A DNA stretch of 64,000 nucleotides from Cytophagaceae bacterium (GCA_002710685.1 PALD01000035.1:1-64000), one strand, 5' to 3'; shown: positions 32,101-42,051, counted from the first letter of the stretch. The notes: generated by a model from the letters alone, not told the origin. Program-made: numbers and translations.

Positions 32101-33153
32101 CTAATCAATCGCCTTCACCACAGCCTTGGGCGCTTCTTTTTTACTTCCGTCAAAACCCTCTACCCCACCCACGGTGGTATATTTCATCACATAACGCTTA
32201 TCTGGATGAATCCTGGCATAGGCGCTCTGGCACATCAACGTGGCTTCATGAAAACCGCAAAGGATGAGCTTTAACTTACCTGGATACGTATTGACATCTC
32301 CTATGGCATAAATTCCGGGAACATTTGTTTGATAGTCAAGTGTATTATCCACCTTGATGGCATTTTTTTCAATCTCAAGACCCCAGTTTGCGATGGGTCC
32401 CAATTTTGGCGAAAGCCCAAAAAGTGGAATAAATGCATCTGTTTTAATGTCAAGTGTCTCTTCACCTTGCTGAATGGTAAGAAGTTCAAGGGTGCCTTTT
32501 CCACCCACGCCGATGACCTCGGCCGGGGTAATGAGATTGATTTTTCCTAGATCTTTGAGCTCCTTTACTTTTTCTACACTATCCAGTGCCCCACGAAACT
32601 CATTGCGACGGTGAATCAAGGTGACCTTGCTGGCGACATCAGCAAGAAAAATGCTCCAGTCCAGGGCAGAATCACCACCCCCAGCAATCACGACATCCTT
32701 ATTACGGTAGACCTCAGGGTCTTTTATCATGTAAGCCACGCCCTTATCCTCAAAATCACGAATGTTGGGAATGGGTGGCTTGCGCGGCTCAAAACTTCCC
32801 AGTCCACCCGCTATCGCGACCACGGGCGCATGGTGTTTTGTCCCCTTGTTTGTGGTAACGATAAAGGTACCGTCTTCCAGCTTTTCAATACTATCAGCAC
32901 GTTCGCCAAGGGTAAACCCAGGTTCAAACGGCTTTATCTGTTCCATGAGATTATCAACCAGCGAGCCCGCCAGGACTTCTGGAAAGCCAGGGATGTCATA
33001 AATGGGTTTTTTGGGGTAGATCTCGGCACACTGCCCACCAGGTTGTGTCAAAGCATCTATCAAGTGACATTTCAACTTTAGCAATCCTGCTTCAAATACC
33101 GTAAAAAGTCCTGTAGGACCGGCTCCTATGATTAATATATCTGTCTTGATCAT
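32101..33153 (-). CDS. Ferredoxin-NADP reductase-like FAD oxidoreductase
   Basis: This 350-residue thioredoxin-reductase-like flavoprotein lacks the redox CxxC. FAD binding is seen at ILIIGAGPTGLFTVFEAG and NAD(P) binding at VVIAGGGDSALDW, and there is a late GIYAIGDVNTYPGKLKLIL motif. This matches YumC-type ferredoxin-NADP reductases. It lies near a 2Fe-2S ferredoxin and upstream NifU and Mrp genes on the same strand, suggesting a redox/Fe-S group. An intervening palindrome at 33171-33190 separates it from the NifU gene. Confidence 0.92.
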   Translation of the reverse strand: MIKTDILIIGAGPTGLFTVFEAGLLKLKCHLIDALTQPGGQCAEIYPKKPIYDIPGFPEVLAGSLVDNLMEQIKPFEPGFTLGERADSIEKLEDGTFIVTTNKGTKHHAPVVAIAGGLGSFEPRKPPIPNIRDFEDKGVAYMIKDPEVYRNKDVVIAGGGDSALDWSIFLADVASKVTLIHRRNEFRGALDSVEKVKELKDLGKINLITPAEVIGVGGKGTLELLTIQQGEETLDIKTDAFIPLFGLSPKLGPIANWGLEIEKNAIKVDNTLDYQTNVPGIYAIGDVNTYPGKLKLILCGFHEATLMCQSAYARIHPDKRYVMKYTTVGGVEGFDGSKKEAPKAVVKAID

Positions 33154-33277
33154 CTATGGAAAAGGTTATGTTTTGGCTTAAAGCCAAAAATTAACAATGG
33201 CGAAGAAACCGCCCGATACGAAAAATCCAGGCCTGCGCACTGGCCAGCGACAAGACCCATACACTCTTCATAAAAAA

Positions 33278-33520
33278 TTAGTTCATCACGTTGATGACCT
33301 GCGTGATTTGTGGGGCGTGTTTTTTTATGGTCATCTCCACCCCGCTTTTTAAGGTCATCTGGTTGACGCTGCAGGAAACGCAAGCGCCCTCAAGCTGTAC
33401 CCTTACCGTTTCGCCATTCTCGATGTCAAGTAACGCGATATCACCCCCATCACTCTGTAGGAACGGGCGGATTTCATCTAGTGCATCCAGCACTTTTTGT
33501 TTTAATTCTGCTTCTGTCAT
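33278..33520 (-). CDS. NifU-like Fe-S scaffold (C-terminal domain type)
   Basis: This 80-residue protein has the single NifU C-terminal domain and the cluster-binding CVSC motif (GACVSCSVNQMTLKSGVE). It acts as a scaffold or carrier for Fe-S cluster assembly. It starts 3 bp after the stop of the Mrp gene, so both form an operon, and it belongs functionally with it. Confidence 0.93.
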   Translation of the reverse strand: MTEAELKQKVLDALDEIRPFLQSDGGDIALLDIENGETVRVQLEGACVSCSVNQMTLKSGVEMTIKKHAPQITQVINVMN

Positions 33521-33523
33521 GGT

Positions 33524-34657
33524 CTACTTCTTTACGGCACTACAGCCGGCCATTGTGGTAATTTTTATCGCCTCGGTGGGTGGCAGGGCCTTATTGCGCT
33601 TTACCAGCTCTCTCACCGTGTTTCTTGTGATTTCTTCAAAGGCTTCTTCTAGGGGGGTTGCCGTTTGTAGTGCTGCGGGGCGACCCACATCACCTGCTTC
33701 ACGTATGCCCTGTACAAGGGGAACCTGCCCTAGAAACTCGACACCTAGGTCTGCCGCAAGGTTCTTTGCCCCATCCTGGCCAAAGATATAATACTTGTTA
33801 TCTGGCAACTCTTGGGGTGTAAAATAGGCCATATTTTCCACGATTCCCAGTACGGGAACGTTAATACTGTCCTGTTGAAACATCGCAACACCTTTTCGGG
33901 CATCGGCCAGGGCCACATTTTGTGGTGTACTTACCACAAGCGCACCCGTTACCGGCATGGCCTGCATGATGCTCAGGTGTATGTCACCTGTTCCTGGAGG
34001 AAGATCTATTAACAGAAAATCAAGTGTTCCCCAGTCAGCATCAAAAATCATCTGGTTCAATGCCTTGCTGGCCATGGGCCCGCGCCATATCACGGCCTGG
34101 TCAGGCCTTGTAAAAAACCCTATGGAAAGCACCTTTACACCATAATTTTCCACGGGTTTCATCTTTTGCTTTCCATCAACCTTCACGGCAAGGGGGCGTT
34201 CATACTCAACATCAAACATCATGGGGATTGACGGCCCATAGATATCAGCATCCAGCACACCCACCTTAAAGCCCATCTTGGCAAGGGTCACTGCGGTATT
34301 TGCCGTGATGGTAGATTTACCCACCCCGCCTTTACCAGAAGCAACAGCAATTATATTCTGAATTCCAGGAATGGGTTTTCCCTTGATTTCATTTGTGGTT
34401 TTTTCAGGCGCTTCGACCTTTACATTTACCTTGATCTTGGCCTTTTCATACACTTCCCGGTGTATGCACTTTAAAATCTCGACCTCGGTCTTTTTCCTGG
34501 CCTGTAAACTGGGATTGTCTATGGTCACGTCTACAACGACCTCATCGCCAAAAACCATTACATTAGTCACCGCCCCGCTCTCTACCAGGTTCTTGCCCTC
34601 ACCGGGTGCAGTGATTTTTTCCAATGCCTTCAGTACATCCTTCTTATCTATCTTCAA
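33524..34657 (-). CDS. apbC: Mrp/NBP35-family Fe-S carrier ATPase
   Basis: This 377-residue P-loop NTPase has the deviant Walker A GKGGVGKSTITAN (residues ~108-120), preceded by a DUF59-like domain (KKDVLKALEKITAPGEGKNL) at the N-terminus. The Walker B region is DFLLIDLPPGTGD. ApbC proteins bind and transfer Fe-S clusters to client proteins. The operon with NifU and the neighbouring ferredoxin supports this role. Confidence 0.93.
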   Translation of the reverse strand: MKIDKKDVLKALEKITAPGEGKNLVESGAVTNVMVFGDEVVVDVTIDNPSLQARKKTEVEILKCIHREVYEKAKIKVNVKVEAPEKTTNEIKGKPIPGIQNIIAVASGKGGVGKSTITANTAVTLAKMGFKVGVLDADIYGPSIPMMFDVEYERPLAVKVDGKQKMKPVENYGVKVLSIGFFTRPDQAVIWRGPMASKALNQMIFDADWGTLDFLLIDLPPGTGDIHLSIMQAMPVTGALVVSTPQNVALADARKGVAMFQQDSINVPVLGIVENMAYFTPQELPDNKYYIFGQDGAKNLAADLGVEFLGQVPLVQGIREAGDVGRPAALQTATPLEEAFEEITRNTVRELVKRNKALPPTEAIKITTMAGCSAVKK

Positions 34658-34726
34658 AATTCCTTAATTAGATTCATTCTAAAATACAAAGATACAGTGA
34701 AATTCAGGAATAGGAAAGTTTTTCCC

Positions 34727-34748
34727 TTTTTGGCTTAAAGCCAAAAAA
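34727..34748. terminator. GGCTTAAAGCC palindrome between two minus-strand genes
   Basis: TTTTTGGCTTAAAGCCAAAAA-type hairpin with T and A runs on both sides. It would terminate the MGMT-like gene transcript on the minus strand and shares its sequence with 3262-3286, 33171-33190 and 57892-57911. Confidence 0.6.
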
Positions 34749-34755
34749 ACACTCC

Positions 34756-35106
34756 TTAAATATCCTCGAGCCCCAGTTCTTTGACCGGGTCCCAGTAATG
34801 TTTCTTGAACTCAACAATCTGGTCATCCTTTACCACCATGCCCTCGCTTTCCAGTAATTGCTGCATCAATTTTGTTCCTGGAAAATGATGCTTGCCCGTC
34901 AGGACCCCATTGCGGTTTACCACACGGTGTGCAGGTACATCCTCGCGCATGGAGGCACCATTCATGGCATAACCCACCATACGGGCACTCTTTGCGGCTC
35001 CTATGGCCCGGGCAATTGCCCCGTAAGAGGTTGCACGGCCATAGGGTATTTGACGTGCAATGGCATAGACCCTTTCAAAGAAGTTATCATTTTTATGAGC
35101 TGACAT
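34756..35106 (-). CDS. Alkyltransferase-like protein (ATL, MGMT fold)
   Basis: This 116-residue protein has the MGMT DNA-binding domain but not its active cysteine: the usual PCHR is replaced by PAHR in DVPAHRVVNRNG. Such ATL proteins bind O6-alkylguanine and flag it for nucleotide excision repair rather than repairing it directly. The HTH region is IPYGRATSYGAIARAIGAAK. The 5' end overlaps the 3' end of the LysE gene by 14 bp, so coupling is likely. Confidence 0.9.
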   Translation of the reverse strand: MSAHKNDNFFERVYAIARQIPYGRATSYGAIARAIGAAKSARMVGYAMNGASMREDVPAHRVVNRNGVLTGKHHFPGTKLMQQLLESEGMVVKDDQIVEFKKHYWDPVKELGLEDI

Positions 35107-35728
35107 AATACATCCTTATAAGAGTAAGAATTATGAGCACGACCATCAAGGCTGCCATAAAATAGTTTGAGTACTTGGTAAAGGAGCGTGCCTTTTTATC
35201 AATCTTGTTGAAGAAAATAACATAGAGATAAAGCGCGGTAAATGTACCGGCAGCTGCGGCAAGGATAAATACTATGGTTTCAAGCGGTGCATCTGTAATA
35301 TCGCCACTGCTTATCTTAAAAGTACCGGAAAGTGCACAAAAAAACGGGATGGGAAGCACGTTGAGCAATGCGATGGCCATACCCTTGCCCAGGCTCTTTA
35401 AACCTTGATGGTCAGGAACCTTGACCTTTTTTACCTGCTCTTTTTTTGCCTTGATAAAAAAATATACCGCCAGTATCCCAAAAATCACCAGCCCCGTCCT
35501 GAACAACATGTTGCGCACAAAGGGATGGCTAAAGATATACTGTGCCAGCAGCACTGCAAGAAAAGCCTGGAAAACCACCGTTATTGAAGCGCCCACGGCA
35601 ACCAGCAAACCATTGTGCTTCCCTTGATGGAGGCAGGTCTTTGCAACGCTCATATTCACCAGGCCAGGCGGTATGACGCCTATGAACGCAGCACCGTAAA
35701 CGATAAGGAAGAGCTTGGTAATTTCCAC
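35093..35728 (-). CDS. LysE-family exporter
   Basis: This 211-residue integral membrane protein has about six helices of the LysE/RhtB superfamily (IGVIPPGLVNMSVAKTCLHQ at the N-terminus is the family signature). It probably exports amino acids or related metabolites; the substrate is unknown. It lies directly after trmB, with only 5 bp between stop and start. Confidence 0.87.
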   Translation of the reverse strand: MEITKLFLIVYGAAFIGVIPPGLVNMSVAKTCLHQGKHNGLLVAVGASITVVFQAFLAVLLAQYIFSHPFVRNMLFRTGLVIFGILAVYFFIKAKKEQVKKVKVPDHQGLKSLGKGMAIALLNVLPIPFFCALSGTFKISSGDITDAPLETIVFILAAAAGTFTALYLYVIFFNKIDKKARSFTKYSNYFMAALMVVLIILTLIRMYYVSS

Positions 35729-35733
35729 TCAGG

Positions 35734-36408
35734 TCAATTGATCTTGAAATTGATATAGGTTATGGGCTTTCCCTGCTCAAGATACTGTTTTTCATAAAAT
35801 GTCTGTATTCCGGTCACTTCTTTTGGAGAATATGCATTTTTATATACATCATGGTGAGCATAGATAATCTCATGACCTTGCCCCTGTAGAAGGCCCAAAG
35901 TGTACCCATGCATAAACTCGCTGTCAGTCTTAAGGTGGACCACACCATCTGTGCTGAGCACGTTTTTATATTTCTGCAAGAACTCTGGGTTTGTCATGCG
36001 GTGCTTGGTACGCTTATATTTGATCTGGGGGTCTGGAAAGGTAATCCATATCTCGCTCACCTCGTTTTTTGCAAAAGCAAGCTCAATAAGCTCAATCTGT
36101 GCGCGCAGGAACCCCACATTTTCAATCTTTTGCTCAACCGCGGTCTTTGCACCCCGCCAGAAACGGGCCCCCTTTATGTCAATACCCACAAAGTTCTTGT
36201 CTGGGTTGGCTTGCGCCAAAGCTACCGAATATTCGCCCTTGCCACATCCAAGTTCCAGCACCAGCGGGTGGTCATTCTTAAAAAACTCCTGAGCCCATTT
36301 TCCCTTATAGGGAAAACCACCATCAAGCAGTTCATCCCTAGAAGGTTGAATAACATTGTCAAAAGTCTCGTTTTCGCGAAAGCGTTTAAGTTTATTCTTA
36401 CTTCCCAA
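35734..36408 (-). CDS. trmB: tRNA (guanine-N7)-methyltransferase
   Basis: This 224-residue SAM-dependent enzyme makes m7G46 in tRNA. The family motifs are LELGCGKGEYSVALAQANPD, FVGIDIKGARFWRGAKTA and WITFPDPQIKYKRTKHRMTN. It heads the operon with the LysE gene. The gene is divergent from the glycosyltransferase at 36591. Confidence 0.95.
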   Translation of the reverse strand: MGSKNKLKRFRENETFDNVIQPSRDELLDGGFPYKGKWAQEFFKNDHPLVLELGCGKGEYSVALAQANPDKNFVGIDIKGARFWRGAKTAVEQKIENVGFLRAQIELIELAFAKNEVSEIWITFPDPQIKYKRTKHRMTNPEFLQKYKNVLSTDGVVHLKTDSEFMHGYTLGLLQGQGHEIIYAHHDVYKNAYSPKEVTGIQTFYEKQYLEQGKPITYINFKIN

Positions 36409-36590
36409 AGTTTTATCTTCTTTTTACTTGTAAATCAGCGTGTTAAATATTTATTTTTGTTCTTTTTTTTACAAAACTGCGCAAATTACTGCAAATTCCT
36501 TAACCTAGACCGTACCAAATGACGTGATTTTTAAACATTTGGTAAAATTAAGGAAACTTTCAGCATCTATTGAAGCGCCATCTTTGTACC

Positions 36591-37760
36591 ATGCAAAAAA
36601 AGAAGACCATCTTGGTTGCCCCCCTCAACTGGGGCCTGGGTCATGCTACGCGTAGCATCCCGGTCATCCATGCCCTGATGGCTGATGGTTTTAACGTGTT
36701 GATAGGGAGTGATGGCGCTGCACTGAACTTGTTGAAACAGGAATTTCCGACAGCAGACTTTCTTGAGCTTCCCTCTTACCAGATTGAGTATTCAAAAAAC
36801 GGCAAGAAATTTATGTGGAAGATGATCTTGCGCAGCCCCAAGGTTGCCAAGGCCATCCATGAAGAAAATAAACTACTGAAAAAAATGGTAAGGCAGGGCG
36901 AGGTAGATGGTGTCGTTTCTGATAACAGGCTGGGGCTTTACAACAAGCATATACCCACGGTTTTCATCACGCACCAGCTACAGGTGCTCAGTGGTAATAC
37001 CACTAAGCTTACCTCTGCACTGCACTATAGATACATCAAGAAATTTGATGAATGCTGGGTTCCAGACTATCAGGGCAAACCCAACCTGAGCGGAAAACTA
37101 GGCCATCCCAAATCATTTAATATCCCTGTTAAATACCTAGGGCCGCTCTCGCGCTTGAACAAGAAGGAATGTGATAAGGAATATGATGTGCTCGTCCTGC
37201 TCAGTGGCCCAGAACCCCAGCGCAGCGAGCTGGAAGAAATACTCTTTTATGAGTTTAAAAAATTCAAGGGCAACGTGCTCTTTGTAAAGGGAGTTGTTGA
37301 AGATGAGCAAAAGGTAGAGCGCATCAAGGAGATGAAGGTGGTAAACTTCATGGAGAGCACAGAGCTTGAAAAGGCAATAAACAGTAGTGACATCGTGGTA
37401 TGCCGCAGCGGGTACACCACCGTTATGGACCTGGTCAAGTTAAATAAAAAAGCATTTTTTATACCCACACCGGGACAAACAGAACAAGAATACCTTGCCC
37501 GTAGGTTTAAGAAAAAAGGATGGATACCCTGTGCTAACCAAGAAAATTTCAAGCTTAAGGATTTGAGCAGTGTAGAGGTCTATAAAGGTTTTAGGCCTTT
37601 AATTGACCAGGTGGGATTCACCCAGGTTACCTTCGGGGAGCTCTTCGGCCTTTTCAAGGGTGAAAGAGAACTCAGACCCCACACCAAAGTCGCTTTCTAC
37701 ATAAATCTTTTCATCATGGGCCTCAATAATGTGTTTGACGATAGAGAGGCCAAGTCCTGA
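36591..37760 (+). CDS. MurG/UGT-like glycosyltransferase (GT28 type)
   Basis: The protein is 389 residues from ATG 36591; an upstream in-frame start at 36570 is unlikely. The N-terminal Rossmann half starts with ILVAPLNWGLGHATRSIPVI. The C-terminal donor-binding half has CRSGYTTVMDLVKLNKKAFF and PTPGQTEQEYLARRF, as in MurG and UGT-like enzymes. The acceptor is unknown, but envelope or exopolysaccharide synthesis is likely. The last ~53 codons lie antisense to the histidine kinase gene, a 162 bp convergent overlap. The family domain ends near 37600, so the tail may be non-essential read-through sequence. Confidence 0.87.
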   Translation: MQKKKTILVAPLNWGLGHATRSIPVIHALMADGFNVLIGSDGAALNLLKQEFPTADFLELPSYQIEYSKNGKKFMWKMILRSPKVAKAIHEENKLLKKMVRQGEVDGVVSDNRLGLYNKHIPTVFITHQLQVLSGNTTKLTSALHYRYIKKFDECWVPDYQGKPNLSGKLGHPKSFNIPVKYLGPLSRLNKKECDKEYDVLVLLSGPEPQRSELEEILFYEFKKFKGNVLFVKGVVEDEQKVERIKEMKVVNFMESTELEKAINSSDIVVCRSGYTTVMDLVKLNKKAFFIPTPGQTEQEYLARRFKKKGWIPCANQENFKLKDLSSVEVYKGFRPLIDQVGFTQVTFGELFGLFKGERELRPHTKVAFYINLFIMGLNNVFDDREAKS

Positions 37761-38684
37761 ACCTCCCTCCCTGCGGCTACCACTTTTATCAACACGGTAA
37801 AACCTCTCAAACAATCGTGGTATGTGCTCTGAGGCTATGCCCTCGCCGTTATCTGTCACCCGCACGATCACCTTGTTCTGTATCAAATCTTCAATCGAGA
37901 CTTCAGTGGTTCCATCTTGCTTACCGTATTTTATTGAATTGACGATAAGGTTGGTAAGTGCCTGCTGGATACGTTCTTTATCTGCATTTACATAGATGGG
38001 CTTTTCATAGATCCTGTCAAAGGTGAGGGTGATGTTTTTCTTGCCGGCCTTCATCTCAAGCAGTTCAAAGGCGCTTTCAACCAATTGTACAATATCAAAA
38101 TATTCATACTTAATATTCAGGTCACCTACCTCTAGTTTAGAGATCATGTCCAGGTCGCTCACAAGATATATTAACCGCTCGGTGGCCTTCTCGGCCCGTT
38201 CCAGGTATTTTTTGCGAACGCTTTTATCCTTTAAGGCTCCGTCAAGCAATGTAAGTATATATCCCTGTACGGTAAACAAGGGTGTCTTGAGTTCGTGAGA
38301 GACATTGCCCATAAACTCCTTGCGGTACTCCTCGCGTATCTTGAGGGACTCTATCTCAAGCTTTTTGCTCGCGGCAAAACGCTCTACCTCTTTGGTAAGT
38401 GTACTCATATCCGTGGTGATCTGACCACGTTTTAAGGTCGTGCTATCCAGCAGGGAGACATTGTCATAGATTTTCTTGACCCGCTTGTAAATAAATATCT
38501 CCACCCTATATTGTAGGATAAAAAAGCAGAAAACATAACTTACCATAGCAAAGCCCAGCGGCCGCCACCATTCAAAAATATCTGAAATCAATAAAAAAAC
38601 GCTCAACATGAGCGTAAGGAACAGGGTTATGTATAGCGAGGAATATGCCGCAAAAGAGTAAGACTTCTTAAAACTGGCAGACAT
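37599..38684 (-). CDS. PhoR-like sensor histidine kinase
   Basis: This 361-residue membrane kinase has two N-terminal helices (residues ~11-55) with almost no periplasmic loop. A dimerisation domain with the phosphorylated His in MGNVSHELKTPLFTVQGY and the ATPase with N-box (IVNSIKYGKQD), G1 (VTDNGEGI) and G2 (GGSGLGLSIVKHI) follow. The response regulator gene lies 1 bp upstream in the same operon. The last 162 bp overlap the convergent glycosyltransferase gene. Confidence 0.93.
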   Translation of the reverse strand: MSASFKKSYSFAAYSSLYITLFLTLMLSVFLLISDIFEWWRPLGFAMVSYVFCFFILQYRVEIFIYKRVKKIYDNVSLLDSTTLKRGQITTDMSTLTKEVERFAASKKLEIESLKIREEYRKEFMGNVSHELKTPLFTVQGYILTLLDGALKDKSVRKKYLERAEKATERLIYLVSDLDMISKLEVGDLNIKYEYFDIVQLVESAFELLEMKAGKKNITLTFDRIYEKPIYVNADKERIQQALTNLIVNSIKYGKQDGTTEVSIEDLIQNKVIVRVTDNGEGIASEHIPRLFERFYRVDKSGSRREGGSGLGLSIVKHIIEAHDEKIYVESDFGVGSEFSFTLEKAEELPEGNLGESHLVN

Positions 38685-38685
38685 A

Positions 38686-39369
38686 TCAAATTACAAATTT
38701 GTATCCCACGCCCTTGATGGTCTTAAAACGTTTATCGCCTATTTTTTCCCTTAGCTTTCTAATGTGCACGTCAATGGTACGGCCACCCACGACCACCTCA
38801 TTGCCCCACACCTTATCCAGGATATCCTCACGTTTAAAGACCTTACCGGGCTTTGAGGCCAGGAGCGACAAAAGCTCAAACTCCTTACGTGGAAGGATGA
38901 TTTCCTTTTTGTCCTTGATTATCTTATACTCCTCCCTGTTGATGACAAGGTTGCCTATCTTGACAGAAGTATCAGCCTCGCTCTCATCCTTAAGCCTGCG
39001 CAGCAGGGCCTTGACCTTGCTCACCAGGACCTTGGGCTTTATGGGTTTTGTAATATAATCATCAGCACCGGCATCGTAGCCTGCCACCTGGGAATAATCC
39101 TCTCCCCTGGCGGTAAGAAATGCGATTATCGTATTTTCATTTTCAGGATTCTTGCGTATCTGCTCACAGGCCTCAATACCATCCATTTCGGGCATCATGA
39201 CATCTAGGATGATTAGGTGCGGCTGAAATTTCTTGGCCTGTTTCACGCCTTCCTTGCCATTTTCGGCGGTAATTACTTGATATCCTTCATTTGAGAGGTT
39301 ATACCCCACGATCTCCAGGATATCCGGCTCATCGTCAACCAGTAGTATCTTGATGTCCTTTTTCTTCAT
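38686..39369 (-). CDS. PhoB-like response regulator
   Basis: This 227-residue OmpR/PhoB-type regulator has a receiver domain with LVDDEPDILEIVGYNLSNEG and phospho-acceptor Asp in LIILDVMMPEMDG. The winged-helix output domain includes EFELLSLLASKPGKVFKRED, RTIDVHIRKLREKIG and IKGVGYKFVI. It is cotranscribed with the kinase gene. The stimulus and targets are unknown; phosphate or envelope stress are the usual themes of the family. Confidence 0.95.
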   Translation of the reverse strand: MKKKDIKILLVDDEPDILEIVGYNLSNEGYQVITAENGKEGVKQAKKFQPHLIILDVMMPEMDGIEACEQIRKNPENENTIIAFLTARGEDYSQVAGYDAGADDYITKPIKPKVLVSKVKALLRRLKDESEADTSVKIGNLVINREEYKIIKDKKEIILPRKEFELLSLLASKPGKVFKREDILDKVWGNEVVVGGRTIDVHIRKLREKIGDKRFKTIKGVGYKFVI

Positions 39370-39533
39370 GTTTGCCTTAATTTAATGAAAGCGTAAATAT
39401 ATGATAAACTTATCGCGGTTGTTAAAGGTAGCAAAAGCATAACGTTTTTATAAACTTCCCCCGTGATAAATATTATTTGGCTTATGCCAAAGTCATTGCC
39501 CCGCAATACATCTTTCAATACCTTTGACCTGTG

Positions 39534-40511
39534 ATGAACCCCTACGACATCTTTAAGATAGACTCACAGAAAGCCTTTACAGGTGCGGCGTTGCAGGCCT
39601 TTGCATTTCAGTATGCGCACAACCCGGTGTACCGTGAATTTTGTGATTTGCTCAAGGTGTCACCACAAGGCATGAAAAATATAGAAGGCATACCGTTCCT
39701 GCCCATACAATTCTTCAAGGAAAAAGAAATCCTTACCGGCAAACAAAGGGCAAATACCGTTTTTACCAGCAGTGGCACCACCGGGATGACCACCAGCAAG
39801 CACCTCGTGGCCGATGTTAACTTATATGAAGCCAGTTTTACACATGCTTTTGAGATGTTCTACGGCCCCGCTACTGATTATTGCATCCTCGCCTTGCTAC
39901 CGGCCTACCTGGAGCGCACGGGCTCCTCCCTAATCTACATGGTGGATAACCTCATCAATACAAGTAAACATCCTGATAGCGGGTTTTACCTTGATGATCT
40001 AGAGGCGCTTTCGCAAAAGCTGAAAAAATTGGACAGCAAGGGTCAAAAAACCCTGTTGATAGGTGTCTCATTTGCATTGCTTGACCTGGTAGAAACCTAT
40101 GGTTTCAACTTAAAAAACACCATTGTCATGGAAACGGGTGGCATGAAAGGCCGCCGCAGGGAAATCATTCGTGAGGAACTTCATGAAATCCTGTGCAAAG
40201 GTTTTGGCGTAAGCCAAATTCATAGCGAATATGGTATGACCGAGCTACTCTCCCAGGGCTATTCCAAGGGCAAAGGTATTTTTAGGTCCCCGCCCTGGAT
40301 GAAAATTAGGATTCGTGATACAGAAGATGCGTTATCGCATGTACCAAGGGGCAAGACGGGAGGTATTAATGTTATTGACCTGGCAAACTGGTATTCTTGC
40401 CCGTTTATCGCCACACAAGACCTGGGCAAGGACCTGGGTAATGGAAGTTTTGAAATTCTTGGACGCTTTGATACTGCGGACGTTAGAGGGTGCAACCTTA
40501 TGGTGCTATAA
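39534..40511 (+). CDS. LuxE/PaaK-family acyl-protein synthetase-like enzyme
   Basis: The protein is 325 residues from ATG 39534; GTG 39531 is in frame three bases earlier. It has the adenylation signature FTSSGTTGMTTSKH (residues ~79-92) and the later SQIHSEYGMTELLSQGYS, as in LuxE acyl-protein synthetases. It probably activates a fatty or aromatic acid. The length is close to LuxE rather than to full PaaK ligases. No clear operon partner is present; the downstream gene is convergent. Confidence 0.85.
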   Translation: MNPYDIFKIDSQKAFTGAALQAFAFQYAHNPVYREFCDLLKVSPQGMKNIEGIPFLPIQFFKEKEILTGKQRANTVFTSSGTTGMTTSKHLVADVNLYEASFTHAFEMFYGPATDYCILALLPAYLERTGSSLIYMVDNLINTSKHPDSGFYLDDLEALSQKLKKLDSKGQKTLLIGVSFALLDLVETYGFNLKNTIVMETGGMKGRRREIIREELHEILCKGFGVSQIHSEYGMTELLSQGYSKGKGIFRSPPWMKIRIRDTEDALSHVPRGKTGGINVIDLANWYSCPFIATQDLGKDLGNGSFEILGRFDTADVRGCNLMVL

Positions 40512-40520
40512 GAAAATATT

Positions 40521-40648
40521 ATAGCAAATCGTGTAAGAAATTTGCTATTAACACGACTGAATGAGTGTTCTGCTAAGAACAATGTTCATAATTGGTTGGT
40601 TAGTTAAGTTGAACACCCGGCGTACTATATGATAGGCGCCGGGTTTTT
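40521..40648 (+). terminator. Two hairpins after the LuxE-like gene
   Basis: ATAGCAAAT (40521-40529) and ATTTGCTAT (40540-40548) form a perfect 9 bp stem. CCCGGCG (40616-40622) and CGCCGGG (40637-40643), followed by five T, form the strong intrinsic terminator. The interval between holds no gene. Confidence 0.7.
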
Positions 40649-40746
40649 CATTATAACTATTTGATATGCAGTATAAAAAAATAATATTGCAATATTACTT
40701 TTTTAATATTTAAACAATTATTTTTAGACCTCGTGTTTTTCCTCGA

Positions 40747-42051
40747 TTACTCGGTAACGTGGATAATAAAATAATTCTTCTTACCGCGTTGCAGCAAGAT
40801 ATAGGCATTGCTTATCAAATCTTGGGTGGTAATGGTGTAATCATCAGTAATCTTCTCCTTGTTAACGGCAATAGAATTTTCCTTGAGCGCACGCCTGGCC
40901 TCACCATTAGACTTTAAAAAACCGGTTTTTTCAGCGAGTGCCCCTATAATATCAAGACCTACCTCAATCTCGCTGAGTGCCACCCTGGCCTGGGGCACTC
41001 CCTCAAAAACATCAAGAAAGGTCTTCTCATCCAGTTTTTTAAGATGTGCGCTTGTGGATTTGCCAAAAAGAATCTCAGAAGCCGCGACGGCATTTTCAAG
41101 GTTTTCAGCACCGTGCACCATGGTGGTCACTTCTTCAGCAAGCCTTTTTTGCAAGGCTCTTTGATGTGGGACTTCCCTATGGTTTACGATAAGGCTTTCT
41201 ATTTCTTCCTTAGCTATAAAAGTAAATATCTTGATATATTTTTCAGCATCCTCATCACTGGTGTTCAACCAATATTGATAGAATTTATAAGGAGAGGTCC
41301 TTTCGGCGTCAAGCCAAATGTTACCTCCCGCTGTTTTGCCAAATTTAGTGCCATCAGCCTTGGTGATCAATGGACACGTCATGGCATACGCCTTGCCCCC
41401 CCCTATCCTTCGTATAAGTTCTGTACCCGTGGTAATATTGCCCCACTGGTCGCTACCGCCCATTTGCAGGGTACAATTTGCCTCTCTGTACAAATGTAAA
41501 AAGTCATAGCCCTGTACCAACTGGTAGGTAAATTCCGTAAAGCTCATGCCCTCTGCAGACTCAGATGACAAACGTTTTTTCACAGAGTCCTTTGCCATCA
41601 TATAATTTACGGTGATGTGCTTGCCCACATCACGTATGAACCCCAGGAATGAAAAATCCTTCATCCAGTCATAGTTGTTGACCAGCTTAGCGGCATTGGG
41701 CGCATCACCATCAAACTCCAGGAACCTGGACAGTTGCTCCTTTATTGCTTCTTGATTATGGTGCAGTGTTGCTTCATCAAGCAGGTTACGCTCATTAGAT
41801 TTGCCCGAGGGATCACCTATCATTCCCGTTGCGCCGCCCACAAGGGCATAAGGCTTATGACCACACTCCTGAAAATGCTTTAACATCATCACCCCTACCA
41901 GGTGGCCTATATGTAGCGAGTCTGCAGTGGGGTCAATGCCCACATAGGCGGCTCGCATTTCTTCCATAAGGTGCTCTTCTGCCCCAGGCATGACATCATG
42001 AATCATTCCTCGCCACTGTAACTCTTCTATAAAATTCTTCATCAAGGTCAA
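40747..42051 (-). CDS. tyrS: Tyrosyl-tRNA synthetase
   Basis: This 434-residue class I synthetase has the HIGH motif in [13 protein letters not shown] and the KMSKS-equivalent KFGKTAGGN. The tyrosine-binding and [10 protein letters not shown] segments lie around residues 180-215. The C-terminal ~70 residues carry the S4 RNA-binding domain ([20 protein letters not shown]). It charges tRNA-Tyr. A GGGTTAAACCC palindrome sits upstream (42053-42080). Confidence 0.97.
   Translation of the reverse strand: MTLMKNFIEELQWRGMIHDVMPGAEEHLMEEMRAAYVGIDPTADSLHIGHLVGVMMLKHFQECGHKPYALVGGATGMIGDPSGKSNERNLLDEATLHHNQEAIKEQLSRFLEFDGDAPNAAKLVNNYDWMKDFSFLGFIRDVGKHITVNYMMAKDSVKKRLSSESAEGMSFTEFTYQLVQGYDFLHLYREANCTLQMGGSDQWGNITTGTELIRRIGGGKAYAMTCPLITKADGTKFGKTAGGNIWLDAERTSPYKFYQYWLNTSDEDAEKYIKIFTFIAKEEIESLIVNHREVPHQRALQKRLAEEVTTMVHGAENLENAVAASEILFGKSTSAHLKKLDEKTFLDVFEGVPQARVALSEIEVGLDIIGALAEKTGFLKSNGEARRALKENSIAVNKEKITDDYTITTQDLISNAYILLQRGKKNYFIIHVTE

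Noticed and set aside
35900-36522. Open frames opposite trmB
   Set aside because: They overlap trmB on the other strand; trmB has all family motifs.
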